Shown here piece by piece: positions 52,079-61,127 of a DNA stretch of 64,000 nucleotides; within the stretch, counting starts at the first letter, position 1; each line of letters opens with the position of its first letter. The notes beneath the pieces are model-generated. The model searched no databases and was not told the DNA's origin. It was given only the letters and a program-made list of their open reading frames with translations. A program made the translations under genes and the position numbers. Source of the stretch: Paenibacillus rhizosphaerae. GTDB lineage: Bacteria; Bacillota; Bacilli; Paenibacillales; Paenibacillaceae. Location of the stretch: the NCBI RefSeq assembly GCF_014192015.1, contig NZ_JACHXJ010000002.1, positions 124,001 to 188,000 on the forward strand, written 5' to 3'.

Positions 52079-53214
52079 CGGTAAAAGGCGGAACGCTTGC
52101 CATCGAGGAATCGTTGAAGCGGATCAAATTCGAACGGATCAAGCAGGGGAAGGTTCTGGACGTGAGCCGCATCGAAGGCGGGATGAGAGGGCTGATCGAC
52201 CAGATCATGTCGGAGAGCAGCCTGTACGACGAAACGTTGGCGGCGCTGGCCATCAAGCAGGCGGAAGGAAGCCCGGAGGAGGCGGTGTTTCTGCTGAGAG
52301 CCTACCGCTCCACGCTTCCCCGAAAGCACTATTCCAGAGCGGTGCACACGCGCGAAATGAGGGTGGAGCGGCGGATCTCCGCCAGCTTCAAGGATATTCC
52401 GGGCGGGCAAATTCTTGGCGCTTCGGTCGATTACAGCCACCGGCTGCTGGATTTTGACTTGATGCATGAAACGGATGAGGATGCCGCCCGGTGGCTGAAG
52501 GCGTTTGCGGATGATCTTGGAAGTGTGAACGAGGCAGGCCGCCCGCCGGAGCTGATGAAGGTCATGGACTATTTGATCGAGCAGGGGCTCATGATCAGCC
52601 CGGCAGACGACAACACCGAACCCGATGATGTGACGCGCAAAAGCATTACGTTTCCGGCCAGCCGCAGCCAAAAGCTGCAGGTGCTGACCCGGGGCCAGAC
52701 CGGGACGGTAACCTCGCTCGCCTACGCGGTTATCCGCGGATACGGCGCATTGCATCCCACCGTCGGCGAGCTGCGGGTCGGGAGCGTGCCGGTTTGCATC
52801 GACGATCCGCTCGGGTCTGGTTCAGATGATGAGGATAGCTATTATATCGGCGAAATCAAGGTAACGGAGGCGGAAATGCTCATGTCTGCCGCGGTGGCGA
52901 AGGAGCAGGGCGGGAAGGAATTGTCCTTTGAGATCGGTTACGGGCTCTGCTACGGACAAAACGAGACCAAGGCGATTGCCATGGGCATTCTGGATCACAG
53001 CCTGGAACAGGGAGACAGCCGTTTTCCGACCCAGGATCAGGAGTTTGTGCTGTACCATATCGATTCCGTGGAATCCACCGGTTTCATGTCCCACTTGAAG
53101 CTGCCGCATTACGTCACCTTCCAGTCCAAAATGAACGACGTGCGGAAAACAAAGATGGGAGCGGCAGCGTCCAGGGCGGGCGAAAAGGAGGAGGTGGAGG
53201 AAATATGCAAATAA
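52066..53214 (+). CDS. phnI: C-P lyase subunit PhnI
   Basis: This 382-residue protein is PhnI, the nucleosidase-like subunit that catalyses displacement of adenine from ATP by phosphonate, together with PhnG, H and L. It shows MGYVAVKGG at the start, DFDLMHETDEDAARW and GYGLCYGQNETKAIAMGILD, all family hallmarks. The ATG at 52066 follows GGGAGG and lies inside phnH; an earlier Met at 52021 is deeper in phnH and unlikely. It overlaps phnJ by 10 bases. Confidence 0.95.
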   Translation: MGYVAVKGGTLAIEESLKRIKFERIKQGKVLDVSRIEGGMRGLIDQIMSESSLYDETLAALAIKQAEGSPEEAVFLLRAYRSTLPRKHYSRAVHTREMRVERRISASFKDIPGGQILGASVDYSHRLLDFDLMHETDEDAARWLKAFADDLGSVNEAGRPPELMKVMDYLIEQGLMISPADDNTEPDDVTRKSITFPASRSQKLQVLTRGQTGTVTSLAYAVIRGYGALHPTVGELRVGSVPVCIDDPLGSGSDDEDSYYIGEIKVTEAEMLMSAAVAKEQGGKELSFEIGYGLCYGQNETKAIAMGILDHSLEQGDSRFPTQDQEFVLYHIDSVESTGFMSHLKLPHYVTFQSKMNDVRKTKMGAAASRAGEKEEVEEICK

Positions 53215-54068
53215 ATTACAATTTCGCGTTTTTCGACGAAGGCTCCAAAAGGGAAATCCGCAGAGCGACGCTGAAGGCGATCGCCATTCCGGGGTACCAG
53301 GTTCCTTTTGCCTCCCGGGAAATGCCGATTGCCAGGGGATGGGGAACCGGCGGGCTGCAGCTCACCCTATCATTGGTCGGCCGAGACGATATAGTCAAGG
53401 TCATTGACCAAGGCTCCGATGAATCCGTCAATGCCGTCAGTATCAAGAAGCTGGTCCAGAACACGACGGATATCCGGACCACAGATGAGACGGCGCAGGC
53501 GACGCTGATTCAATCCAGGCACCGCATTCCGGAGATTCCGCTTCGGGCGGGTCAAATTTTGGTGCTGCAGGTGCCGATGCCGGAACCGCTGCGGATGTAT
53601 GAACCGCGGGAAGCCGAAACGAAGAAGCTGCACGCCGAAAAAGAATACAGCGGCGCCTGGCTCATGCTGTTCGAGCAAATCATGAATTACGGCAGCATGA
53701 CGACCGGCGCGGACCACCCGGTAATGGTCCATGACCGTTATGTGATGGCACCGAGCCCGATTCCCAAATTCGACAATGCCAAGCTGAATGCTTCCGAAGC
53801 GCTCATTCTGCTCGGGGCCGGACGGGAAAAGAAGATTTACGCGGTGCCGCCTTACACCAAAGTCGTATCTCTTGATTTTGAGGACTACCCGTTTGAAACG
53901 GAGTCTTTTGAAGACAGGTCCTGCAGGCTGTGCGGATCCACCGGCGTGTTCATGGATGAATTGTACGACGACGTCAGCGGCACGGCTTATTTTCAATGCA
54001 ATGATACGAGCTACTGTTTGGAGCGGATGAATGAACAATCCTGGCGGGAAGGTGCTGAAAGCCGATGA
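53205..54068 (+). CDS. phnJ: C-P lyase catalytic subunit PhnJ (radical SAM)
   Basis: This 287-residue enzyme breaks the C-P bond of ribose-1-phosphonate-5-phosphate using a [4Fe-4S] cluster, SAM and a Gly/Cys radical route. The defining Cys-x2-Cys-x21-Cys-x5-Cys motif is complete, with Cys240, Cys243, Cys265 and Cys271, just as in characterised PhnJ. The Gly-rich N-terminal strand YNFAFFDEGSKREIRRATLK is normal. It overlaps phnI by 10 bases and phnK by four, so stoichiometry is likely set by coupling. Confidence 0.96.
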   Translation: MQINYNFAFFDEGSKREIRRATLKAIAIPGYQVPFASREMPIARGWGTGGLQLTLSLVGRDDIVKVIDQGSDESVNAVSIKKLVQNTTDIRTTDETAQATLIQSRHRIPEIPLRAGQILVLQVPMPEPLRMYEPREAETKKLHAEKEYSGAWLMLFEQIMNYGSMTTGADHPVMVHDRYVMAPSPIPKFDNAKLNASEALILLGAGREKKIYAVPPYTKVVSLDFEDYPFETESFEDRSCRLCGSTGVFMDELYDDVSGTAYFQCNDTSYCLERMNEQSWREGAESR

Positions 54069-54910
54069 TCCAGTCGGAACAACCGATGATTTCCGTACAA
54101 CATTTAAACAAGCAGTTCGGGCCAGGCTGCCCGCAGTGCATGAATCCAGGCAGCCGGAAGCTTTACAAAAACTTTTGTACCGTCTGCCATACCGTGTACT
54201 CCTGCCAGGACGTGTCGTTTGACCTGTACCCGGGAGAAATCATCGGGGTGGTGGGGGAAAGCGGCAGCGGAAAGTCCACCATGATGAGGTGTCTGTATTT
54301 TGACCAGGAGGCGACGAGTGGCGAGGTCTATCTTCAGGCTTACAAAGACGGTTCGCGCAACCTGTTTGCGGAGTCGACGCAGCAGAAGCGTTACATCCGG
54401 AATCACCTCATGGGAAAAGTGTACCAGAACCCGATGCTCGGTTTGCGGATGGATTTCACCTCCATCGGCAACATCGCGGAGAAAATGATCGCGGCGGGCA
54501 GCCGCCGTGTTTCCGAGATGGAGACGCGCGGCATGGAACTGCTGGAAAAGGTCCATATTCCGATTCACCGCATCAAGGAAGCGCCCAAGCATTTTTCCGG
54601 GGGAATGCAGCAGCGTGTCCAGATTGCCAAAGCGTTGTCGAACCGTCCCCCGGTGCTGCTGCTCGATGAAGTGACCACCGGCCTCGATCTGTCCGTTCAG
54701 GCCAGCGTTCTGGATCTGATCAAGGCGCTGCAAAGGGAGCTTGGCATCAGCATCGTGCTCGTCTCCCATGACCTCGGCGTGGTCCGCATGCTCGCCGACC
54801 GGACGCTGGTCATGCTGGACGGGCGAGTCGTGGAGGAGGGCTTGACCGATCAAATTTTGGAGGACCCGCAGGAGGCTTATACCCAGCAGCTGGTCCATTC
54901 CCTGCTTTAG
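54065..54910 (+). CDS. phnK: C-P lyase ABC-type ATPase PhnK with Cys4 insertion
   Basis: This 281-residue ABC ATPase binds the PhnGHIJ core and is not a transporter subunit. Walker A is GESGSGKS (64-71), the signature is FSGGMQQR and Walker B is VLLLDEVTTGLD. Before Walker A there is an insertion of about 25 residues with Cys22, Cys25, Cys38 and Cys41, plus Cys47. The spacing Cys-x2-Cys-x12-Cys-x2-Cys suggests a zinc ribbon. The E. coli PhnK sequence has no such segment. The ATG overlaps the phnJ stop. Confidence 0.94.
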   Translation: MIQSEQPMISVQHLNKQFGPGCPQCMNPGSRKLYKNFCTVCHTVYSCQDVSFDLYPGEIIGVVGESGSGKSTMMRCLYFDQEATSGEVYLQAYKDGSRNLFAESTQQKRYIRNHLMGKVYQNPMLGLRMDFTSIGNIAEKMIAAGSRRVSEMETRGMELLEKVHIPIHRIKEAPKHFSGGMQQRVQIAKALSNRPPVLLLDEVTTGLDLSVQASVLDLIKALQRELGISIVLVSHDLGVVRMLADRTLVMLDGRVVEEGLTDQILEDPQEAYTQQLVHSLL

Positions 54911-54935
54911 CTTATTTTCGAAGGAGGAATCGCCT

Positions 54936-56183
54936 TTGTTTCTCATAACGAACGCACGGATCATTACGGAGGAAGGGGTTCTGAGCGGATACGACCTGCT
55001 CATTCAGGGGGACCGCATCGGCAGAATCGCCCCGCAAGGCGTCATTGCTGTGGATACGCAAACGGAGGTCTTGGATGCCGCAGGCGGGTATCTGTCTCCG
55101 GGGTTCATCGACATTCATTCCGATTACATCGAGCATATGGCTGCCCCGAGGCCGACATCGCTGATGGATTTTCGTTTGAGCCTCCGGGAAACGGAAAAAG
55201 AGCTGATCACGCACGGCATTACGACGATGTTTCATTCCTTGTCCATTTTCAGGGGGTCGGAGTACAAATACCGCCCGATCCGCGAGCCGGACAACGTGCG
55301 CAAGCTGCTGGAGCTGATCGAGGAATCGCATACGAGCCAGCATTTGGTACGCCACCGTTTTCACGCAAGGTTTGAAATCGATAACCTGCTGGAGGTGGAC
55401 AATCTCAGAAACTACATTGCCGAAAAGAAGGTTCACCTCGTTTCGTTTATGGATCATACCCCCGGCCAAGGGCAATACCGGGATCTGGAGATTTACAAGG
55501 CCACGGTGAAGGGCTATGACGATATGACCGACGAGGGGATCGACGAGTTGATCCGGAGGCACCAGAGCAAGGAGAAAATGACGATCGAAGGCATCCGCGA
55601 AATTGCCGGACTGGCGCGGGAAGCCGGAATCGCGGTCGCTTCGCATGATGACGACTCGCTCGATAAGCTGGAGCTCGTCCAGGGCTTCGGCGCGACGATC
55701 AGCGAGTTTCCGATTACGCTGGAGATTGCCCGGCGGGCCAAACAGCAGGGCATGTACACCGTGGCCGGTGCGCCGAACGTTATCCTGGGCGGCTCGCACA
55801 GCGGGAACTTGTCCGCAGCCGAAGCGATCCAGGAGAAGAGCATCGACATTTTGTGCAGCGATTATTATCCGGCGGCGCTGCTTCACGCGGTATTTTTCCT
55901 TGTGGACCGCTGCGGGCAGGATCTGGCCGACATGTTCCGGCTGGTGACGCTTCATCCCGCGCGGGCGGTCAATCTGGACCACGAAATCGGCTCGGTGCGC
56001 GAGGGAAAAAAAGCGGATCTGATCCTGATCGAAAAGATCGATGGGGATTTCCCGGTCATTACGGCCGTATTTGTGGACGGAAAGCTCATTCAGAGAACCC
56101 ATTACAGGGATCATGAAGGGGGTAAAGGGATTGAACAGTCTGCTCACGATCGAACACTTGTCCAAAACGTTCACTCTGTATAA
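54936..56183 (+). CDS. phnM: RPnTP diphosphatase PhnM
   Basis: This 415-residue amidohydrolase-fold enzyme removes pyrophosphate from ribose-1-phosphonate triphosphate, giving the substrate of PhnJ. Metal ligands appear in FIDIHSDYIEH, FMDHTPGQGQY and SHDDD; APNVILGGSHSGN and CSDYYPAALLHA are family marks. A TTG at 54936, after GAAGGAGGAATCG, is the start. It is placed before phnL here, whereas in E. coli phnL comes first. Its end overlaps phnL by 53 bases. Confidence 0.94.
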   Translation: MFLITNARIITEEGVLSGYDLLIQGDRIGRIAPQGVIAVDTQTEVLDAAGGYLSPGFIDIHSDYIEHMAAPRPTSLMDFRLSLRETEKELITHGITTMFHSLSIFRGSEYKYRPIREPDNVRKLLELIEESHTSQHLVRHRFHARFEIDNLLEVDNLRNYIAEKKVHLVSFMDHTPGQGQYRDLEIYKATVKGYDDMTDEGIDELIRRHQSKEKMTIEGIREIAGLAREAGIAVASHDDDSLDKLELVQGFGATISEFPITLEIARRAKQQGMYTVAGAPNVILGGSHSGNLSAAEAIQEKSIDILCSDYYPAALLHAVFFLVDRCGQDLADMFRLVTLHPARAVNLDHEIGSVREGKKADLILIEKIDGDFPVITAVFVDGKLIQRTHYRDHEGGKGIEQSAHDRTLVQNVHSV

Positions 56184-56877
56184 CCTGGATCAGCAGATCG
56201 AGGCGGCCGCAGACGTCAGCCTGCATGTGAACGAAGGCGAATTTATCGGCATTACGGGCAAAAGCGGAAGCGGGAAGTCGACCGTCCTCCGCTGTATTTA
56301 CCGGACCTATCTCCCCCAGAAAGGGACCATCCGGTACCAATCGGCAGCCTATGGTGAAGTCGATCTGGCCTCCGCGCCGGACCGGGTGATGATCGACCTC
56401 CGGAAGCGGGAGATTGGCTACGTATCGCAGTTTCTGAACGTCATGCCGCGGACGACGGCCCGGGAGCTGGTCACGCAGGCTTTGCTGGAAATGGGCAAGG
56501 ATCCGCAGCAGGCGGCCGGGGAGACAGAGCGCATGCTCGATCATTTTGAGCTGGATTCCAAGCTTCGCGACAGCTATCCCGCCACGTTCTCCGGAGGGGA
56601 AAAGCTGCGTCTCAACATCGCCAGAGCGATGGTGAAGCGTCCCAGACTGCTCCTTCTTGACGAGCCGACCGCGAGTCTGGACCATGCTTCCAAGGTCAAG
56701 GTGAAGACGCTGATCGAGCAGCTGATGCACGAAGGAACGACGATGCTCGGGATCTTTCACGACTTGGAATTTATGGAGGGCTTGTGCAGCCGCCAATACC
56801 ATATGCAGGACGGCCGGTTTCATGAAGGCGGCACGCCGGAAGCGGCGGGTCGTTTCTTAAGAGATCAGAAAGTATAA
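56131..56877 (+). CDS. phnL: C-P lyase ABC-type ATPase PhnL
   Basis: This 248-residue ABC ATPase is needed with PhnGHI for the first step of the pathway. Walker A is GKSGSGKS, the signature is FSGGEKLR and Walker B is LLLLDEPTASLD. The best start is TTG 56131, after AAGGGGG at eight bases, which gives the short family-like N-terminus; ATG 56113 is the alternative. The last few codons (FLRDQKV and stop) lie within the structured repeat at 56860-56970, so that element has replaced or formed the gene's end. Confidence 0.93.
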   Translation: MNSLLTIEHLSKTFTLYNLDQQIEAAADVSLHVNEGEFIGITGKSGSGKSTVLRCIYRTYLPQKGTIRYQSAAYGEVDLASAPDRVMIDLRKREIGYVSQFLNVMPRTTARELVTQALLEMGKDPQQAAGETERMLDHFELDSKLRDSYPATFSGGEKLRLNIARAMVKRPRLLLLDEPTASLDHASKVKVKTLIEQLMHEGTTMLGIFHDLEFMEGLCSRQYHMQDGRFHEGGTPEAAGRFLRDQKV

Positions 56878-56970
56878 GTTTCGGAGCCTTGGCTTCCTGA
56901 TCTCTCAAGAAAGACTTCCGCTAAAACGCGGTCTGTCTACTTTGAAGGTACGGCGAGAGACGTTTTTCTT
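56860..56970 (+). ncRNA. Structured repeat element, copy 2
   Basis: This is the second copy of the element at 14906-15014. Its 5' helix pairs AGAGATCAG (56860-56868) with CTGATCTCT (56897-56905). The common CAAGAAA, CGCGGTCTGTC and CTTTGAAGGTACG segments follow, and AAAACG pairs with CGTTTT before TTCTT at the 3' end. Its first helix begins within the last codons of phnL. It separates the lyase genes from phnDCEE and could act as a partial terminator or processing site. Confidence 0.6.
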
Positions 56971-57064
56971 ACACAAACTTGTTACCCCGTTAATCTTCTG
57001 CTGACTGTTCATCTTCATCCTAAAATTGTATCCCATTATCCAAGGAAAAAGGGGCGCTGAAACC

Positions 57065-58123
57065 ATGAAAAGATCGATTTCACTTCTCTTGATGCTGATA
57101 TTGGCCGTGACCACTGCCGGATGTTCTTCAGGCGCAGCTTCATTAGGCCTGAACGTTGGCGGCTCGAAGGACAAGGACACCCTGACGATCGTATGGTATC
57201 CGAACGAATCCGCAGCGGATTTGAAGGATGCGCGCGACGAGGTCGGAAAGATCGTGGAGCAGGCTACCGGCAAAAAAGTGGAGCACAAGATGACGACCGA
57301 TTACAACATCGCGATCGAGGCGATTGCGAGCGGAAGCGCGGACCTGGCCTATATGGGCCCTCAGGGTTATGTAGAAGCAAGAAACAAGACCGAGGACGTG
57401 AAGCCGCTGTTCACCAACAGCGGGGAATCGGGTACGCTGGATGACGCCGTATATTATTCCTGGCTGAACGTCAGGAAAGGCGATGAAGGTGAGTTTAAAA
57501 GCGGGGACGGTTTTAAGCTTGACCCTCTTCCGGGGAAAAAGTTCTCCTTTGTTTCCAACAGCTCGACCTCGGGATTCAAGGTGCCGTCTGCCGGCATCAT
57601 CAGCTATTTTGGAAAGATGGACAAGTACAAGGACCTGAAGGAAGACGATTTGATGCAGGGCGGCAAAGATAAATTTTTCAGCGACGTTCTGTTTGGCGGC
57701 TCCCATCAGGGTTCGGCGGTGAATCTGCTGACCGGCAAGGCGGACGTCGCCGCGTTTTGCGATACGTGCGTTTCCAATTACGTTGAGCTGGCGGACGGAA
57801 CGGCCAACAAACCCGGGGCCGTCTATAAAGTAAAGGATGGCGCCGCTGAACCTTTCAATACGCTCTCGGGAAAAGAGTTTGTCGTGATTTCGGTAACGCC
57901 GGTCCTTAACTCCCCATTTGTGGCGAACACGAAAACGGTCAGCGAGGAAGATCAGAAGAAGATTACCGAGGCGTTTACTTCCGATGACGTGACGCATAAT
58001 CCGAAAATTTTCCTTCCCAAAGATTCTAAAGACAGCGGGCTGTTCAAGCAAGAGAGTGGTAATGAACGGTTCCTGCCGGTCGACGACGCCTGGTTCGAAC
58101 CGATTCGCGAGCTGTCCAAATAA
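57065..58123 (+). CDS. phnD: Phosphonate ABC transporter substrate-binding lipoprotein
   Basis: This 352-residue lipoprotein has a signal peptide with lipobox Thr-Ala-Gly-Cys (Cys20), then a PhnD-type binding domain: VWYPNES, the SGSADLAYMGPQGYVEA segment and FVSNSSTSGFKVPS at the phosphonate site. It captures phosphonates outside the cell and hands them to the PhnE pair. The ATG at 57065 lacks a strong site; GGCGC lies a few bases away. It starts the transport block, 95 bases after the structured repeat. Confidence 0.93.
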   Translation: MKRSISLLLMLILAVTTAGCSSGAASLGLNVGGSKDKDTLTIVWYPNESAADLKDARDEVGKIVEQATGKKVEHKMTTDYNIAIEAIASGSADLAYMGPQGYVEARNKTEDVKPLFTNSGESGTLDDAVYYSWLNVRKGDEGEFKSGDGFKLDPLPGKKFSFVSNSSTSGFKVPSAGIISYFGKMDKYKDLKEDDLMQGGKDKFFSDVLFGGSHQGSAVNLLTGKADVAAFCDTCVSNYVELADGTANKPGAVYKVKDGAAEPFNTLSGKEFVVISVTPVLNSPFVANTKTVSEEDQKKITEAFTSDDVTHNPKIFLPKDSKDSGLFKQESGNERFLPVDDAWFEPIRELSK

Positions 58124-58171
58124 CCGGCTGCCGGCATATGAACTCCATACCAAACCGCCTGGAGGTGTACG

Positions 58172-58960
58172 ATGACTGCGTTATTGGAATTCAAGCATGT
58201 GTCCAAGCAGTATGGGTCTGAAACACGGGCATTAACGGATGTAAGCTTTTCGGTAAGGAGTGGGGAATTCGTATCCATCATCGGCCCCTCGGGGGCCGGG
58301 AAATCGACGCTGCTCCGCTGCATTAACCGGATGATTGATGCCAGCAGCGGAGAAATATGCATTGAAGGCAGGAATGTCCTGGAATTTCGCAAGAACGAGC
58401 TAAAGCGGCTGCGAACGAGCATCGGCATGATTTTTCAGCACTACAATCTGGTTGACCGGCTGAGCGTGATGGAAAATGTCCTGCACGGCAGGCTCGGCTA
58501 CAAGTCCACGATTGCCGGCATGCTGGGTCTGTACCGGGAAGAGGAGAAGCAGCAGGCATACCAAATTCTCGGCATTCTCGGCCTGGAAGAGCAGGTCTAC
58601 AAGCGCTGCGACCAGCTCAGCGGGGGACAGAAGCAGCGGGTCGGCATCGCCAGGGCGCTGATCCAGGGGCCCAAAATGCTCCTCTGTGATGAGCCGATCG
58701 CTTCCCTGGACCCGAATGCATCTAAAGTGATCATGGATCATTTGCGGCATATCTCCACGAACCTGGGCATCACCGTCATCGTCAATCTGCATCAGGTGGA
58801 GACGGCCCTGAAATATTCCGACCGGATCATCGGGGTCAATCAAGGGAAGATCGTCTACAACGGAACGCCGGGAAAAATGACATCCGAAGAGCTCGAGCGA
58901 GTTTACGGAAGCGAGAGGAGAGAGCAGCGTGCTGATCAAGGCGAGACGCAAGCAGGTTGA
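58172..58960 (+). CDS. phnC: Phosphonate ABC transporter ATP-binding protein
   Basis: This 262-residue ATPase powers the phosphonate importer. Walker A is GPSGAGKS, the Q-loop is IFQHYNLVDRLSV, the signature is LSGGQKQR and Walker B is MLLCDEPIASLD, with the switch His in VNLHQVE. The ATG at 58172 follows CTGGAGG. Its end overlaps phnE1 by 32 bases. Confidence 0.95.
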   Translation: MTALLEFKHVSKQYGSETRALTDVSFSVRSGEFVSIIGPSGAGKSTLLRCINRMIDASSGEICIEGRNVLEFRKNELKRLRTSIGMIFQHYNLVDRLSVMENVLHGRLGYKSTIAGMLGLYREEEKQQAYQILGILGLEEQVYKRCDQLSGGQKQRVGIARALIQGPKMLLCDEPIASLDPNASKVIMDHLRHISTNLGITVIVNLHQVETALKYSDRIIGVNQGKIVYNGTPGKMTSEELERVYGSERREQRADQGETQAG

Positions 58961-59738
58961 TTACTTTACGGCCAAACGAAGGCATGCGTATTTGTTTTGG
59001 GGGCTGCTCCTGCTTGTAACTTATGCTGCGGCCGTGCTGACCCAGTATGATTTCGTCCAGGGGGTGAGTTCCATCCCGGGCGCATTGGTTTGGGGCGTCA
59101 CCCATTTTTATCCCAATGCCGAATCTCTGGCCAAGTTTCCCGACGTTCTCCGTACGCTCGTGGAAACGCTGCTGATGTCCATCGCCGCTTCAACCGTCGC
59201 TTCGGTGTTTGCGCTCGTCTTCGCCCTATTGGGCTCCCAGACGATCGGCGTCCATGCCGGGATTAAGCTGGCCAGCCGTTCGATCGCAACCATATTCCGG
59301 AATATCGATGTCACCGCGTGGTCGATGATCCTTCTGTTTTCCTTCGGGCAAAACGTGATGACCGGTTATTTCGCTTTGTTCTTCGGCTCGTTCGGGTTTT
59401 TGACCCGCGCCTTTCTGGAGTCCATCGATGAGACGGGAAGCCATTCGGCGGAAGCGCTGCGGGCAACCGGGGCCGGTTATATCTCCATCATTTTCCAATC
59501 CGTCATCCCGGCTGCCCTGCCCCAGCTCATCAGCTGGATCCTGTTCATGATCGAAACGAACATCCGCAATGCGACGCTGATCGGCATTCTGACCGGTACC
59601 GGCGTGGGGTTCCTGTTCAATCTGTACTATAAGAATCTGGATTACAACGCAGCCAGCCTGATTGTAATCGTGATCGTGATCTCCATATTGGTCATCGAAT
59701 TCACCTCGAATTATATCCGAAAGGTGATGATCGGATGA
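58929..59738 (+). CDS. phnE: Phosphonate ABC transporter permease (PhnE, first)
   Basis: This 269-residue permease has about six helices and an EAA-type loop, SAEALRATGAGYISIIFQSVIPA. A GTG at 58929, preceded by GAGAGGAGAGAG, is the start. The N-terminal 20 residues are basic and cytoplasmic. It would form the channel as a heterodimer with the next gene product. Confidence 0.93.
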   Translation: MLIKARRKQVDYFTAKRRHAYLFWGLLLLVTYAAAVLTQYDFVQGVSSIPGALVWGVTHFYPNAESLAKFPDVLRTLVETLLMSIAASTVASVFALVFALLGSQTIGVHAGIKLASRSIATIFRNIDVTAWSMILLFSFGQNVMTGYFALFFGSFGFLTRAFLESIDETGSHSAEALRATGAGYISIIFQSVIPAALPQLISWILFMIETNIRNATLIGILTGTGVGFLFNLYYKNLDYNAASLIVIVIVISILVIEFTSNYIRKVMIG

Positions 59739-60607
59739 GCGCCGAGGCCGTCGACAAGATGATTGCCGCTGAGCTCCATCTCCGTCCGGACCGAAGACTT
59801 CCGGGCATCCCGCCAAAAAAGCCTTTTAACAAGACCGCTTTAACGATCAGGCTGACCCTGATTGGGCTAGGCCTGCTGACCGTGCTCGCTTTCGTCAGCT
59901 TTGACTACAAAGGGATCCAGGTCTTTCAAGGCATCTATGCAACACTTTTGAACCTGAAGACGATGTTTCTGCAGCCCCGTTTACACCATTTCACCTTCGC
60001 CGCGGCTTTGTTTGAAGTGCTGATTACGCTGGGGCTTGCTTTTCTTGCCACTTTGTTCGGAGCGGTTATTGCGCTGCTTCTCGGCCTGTTCTCGGCCCGC
60101 AACCTGTCCTCGCCGCTCACGTCCGCTGCCATTAAAGGTATGGTCGCGTTCATCCGCGCGGTGCCTACGGTCATGTGGGTGCTGATTTTCGCCGTCGCAG
60201 CAGGACTTGGCAGCGTCGCCGCGGTCATCGGCATGACCTTTCACTCCATTGGTTATTTGATCAAAGCTTATTCGGAAGCCTTTGAGGAGATGGACAAGGG
60301 TACGATTGAAGCGCTGAAGTCCAGCGGTGCGAACTGGTGGCAAATCGTGTTCCAGGCCGTCATTCCGTCCTCCTTATCCTATTTGATGTCCTGGACGCTG
60401 CTCCGGTTCGAAATCAACTTCTCCGTGGCGGTTGCAATGGGAGCGGCCGCGGGGGCAGGCGGGATCGGCTATGATATGTTTATGGCCAGCGGCTTTTATT
60501 TCGATCTGCAGGAAATCGGAGCGATCACCTACTTTATTCTAGGCTTCGCCATTCTGCTGGAAATCGCCGCAAACCGTACAAAGCGGAAGCTGAAGCCGGG
60601 AAAATAA
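59735..60607 (+). CDS. phnE: Phosphonate ABC transporter permease (PhnE, second)
   Basis: This 290-residue permease begins inside the stop of the first phnE (ATGA). It has a longer charged N-terminus (about 40 residues), six helices and the EAA loop TIEALKSSGANWWQIVFQAVIPS. Duplicate phnE genes are common in Bacillales; E. coli has only one. It is the last gene of the phn operon and is followed by a strong hairpin. Confidence 0.93.
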   Translation: MSAEAVDKMIAAELHLRPDRRLPGIPPKKPFNKTALTIRLTLIGLGLLTVLAFVSFDYKGIQVFQGIYATLLNLKTMFLQPRLHHFTFAAALFEVLITLGLAFLATLFGAVIALLLGLFSARNLSSPLTSAAIKGMVAFIRAVPTVMWVLIFAVAAGLGSVAAVIGMTFHSIGYLIKAYSEAFEEMDKGTIEALKSSGANWWQIVFQAVIPSSLSYLMSWTLLRFEINFSVAVAMGAAAGAGGIGYDMFMASGFYFDLQEIGAITYFILGFAILLEIAANRTKRKLKPGK

Positions 60608-60660
60608 CAGGCAGCTGCAGGACGTGCACCTCCATTGGCATCCGGCCGCCTGCGCAAATA

Positions 60661-60693
60661 AAGAACCTTGGACAGGGGATGTCCAAGGTTCTT
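60661..60693 (+). terminator. phn operon terminator
   Basis: AAGAACCTTGGACA and TGTCCAAGGTTCTT form a perfect 14-bp stem with a GGGGA loop. The T residues are mostly inside the stem, so the tail is short. Confidence 0.7.
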
Positions 60694-60737
60694 TGTGTCC
60701 GAAGCGCTTAACGCTTGCAGACGGTCCTCCAAACGGA

Positions 60738-60896
60738 TTACCGGTGTTCGATCAGATCGATCGCACCCAGTACGATGTGGGCCAGACCGAATCCGACAAT
60801 CCCCGTGGCGGCAAGCTTATACTTGCTGCCCAGCAGTGCGGCGCCGGAAGCGGTAACTACAGTTCCAAGAACGGCAGGAATCATTCCTTCACGCAT
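60738..60896 (-). CDS. Small hydrophobic protein (52 aa)
   Basis: A 52-codon frame on the minus strand begins MREGMIPAVLGTVVTASG and has two short hydrophobic segments, the second GIVGFGLAHIVLGAIDLIEHR. The ATG at 60896 has AAAGGAG at seven bases. It is likely a small membrane protein of unknown function. The in-frame Met at 60932 lacks this site. It converges with the phn operon; the phn terminator lies between them. Confidence 0.7.
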   Translation of the reverse strand: MREGMIPAVLGTVVTASGAALLGSKYKLAATGIVGFGLAHIVLGAIDLIEHR

Positions 60897-61127
60897 GACG
60901 ACACTCCTTTGGCTGTTGGTTTGGATAGACACGGGTTATTTTTGTTTACTGCACGGCGAATTATTCATAGTCGGCTAAACTGCGCGATGCGGCATCCGGC
61001 CGATATGTAGATTTTCCCAATGACATATTTGACATACTTGCTATACAATGGCTTAGCATTGCTAATTTCCGCGTCCCCGTTAAACATTGGATTTTGTATA
61101 CATATTCAACATATCAAAAATAACATA

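Noticed and set aside
56971..57064. PhoP-like TTACA/TTGTTA repeats before phnD
   Set aside because: The spacing and sequence are only loosely like a Pho box. A motif scan with a trained matrix would be needed to claim one.
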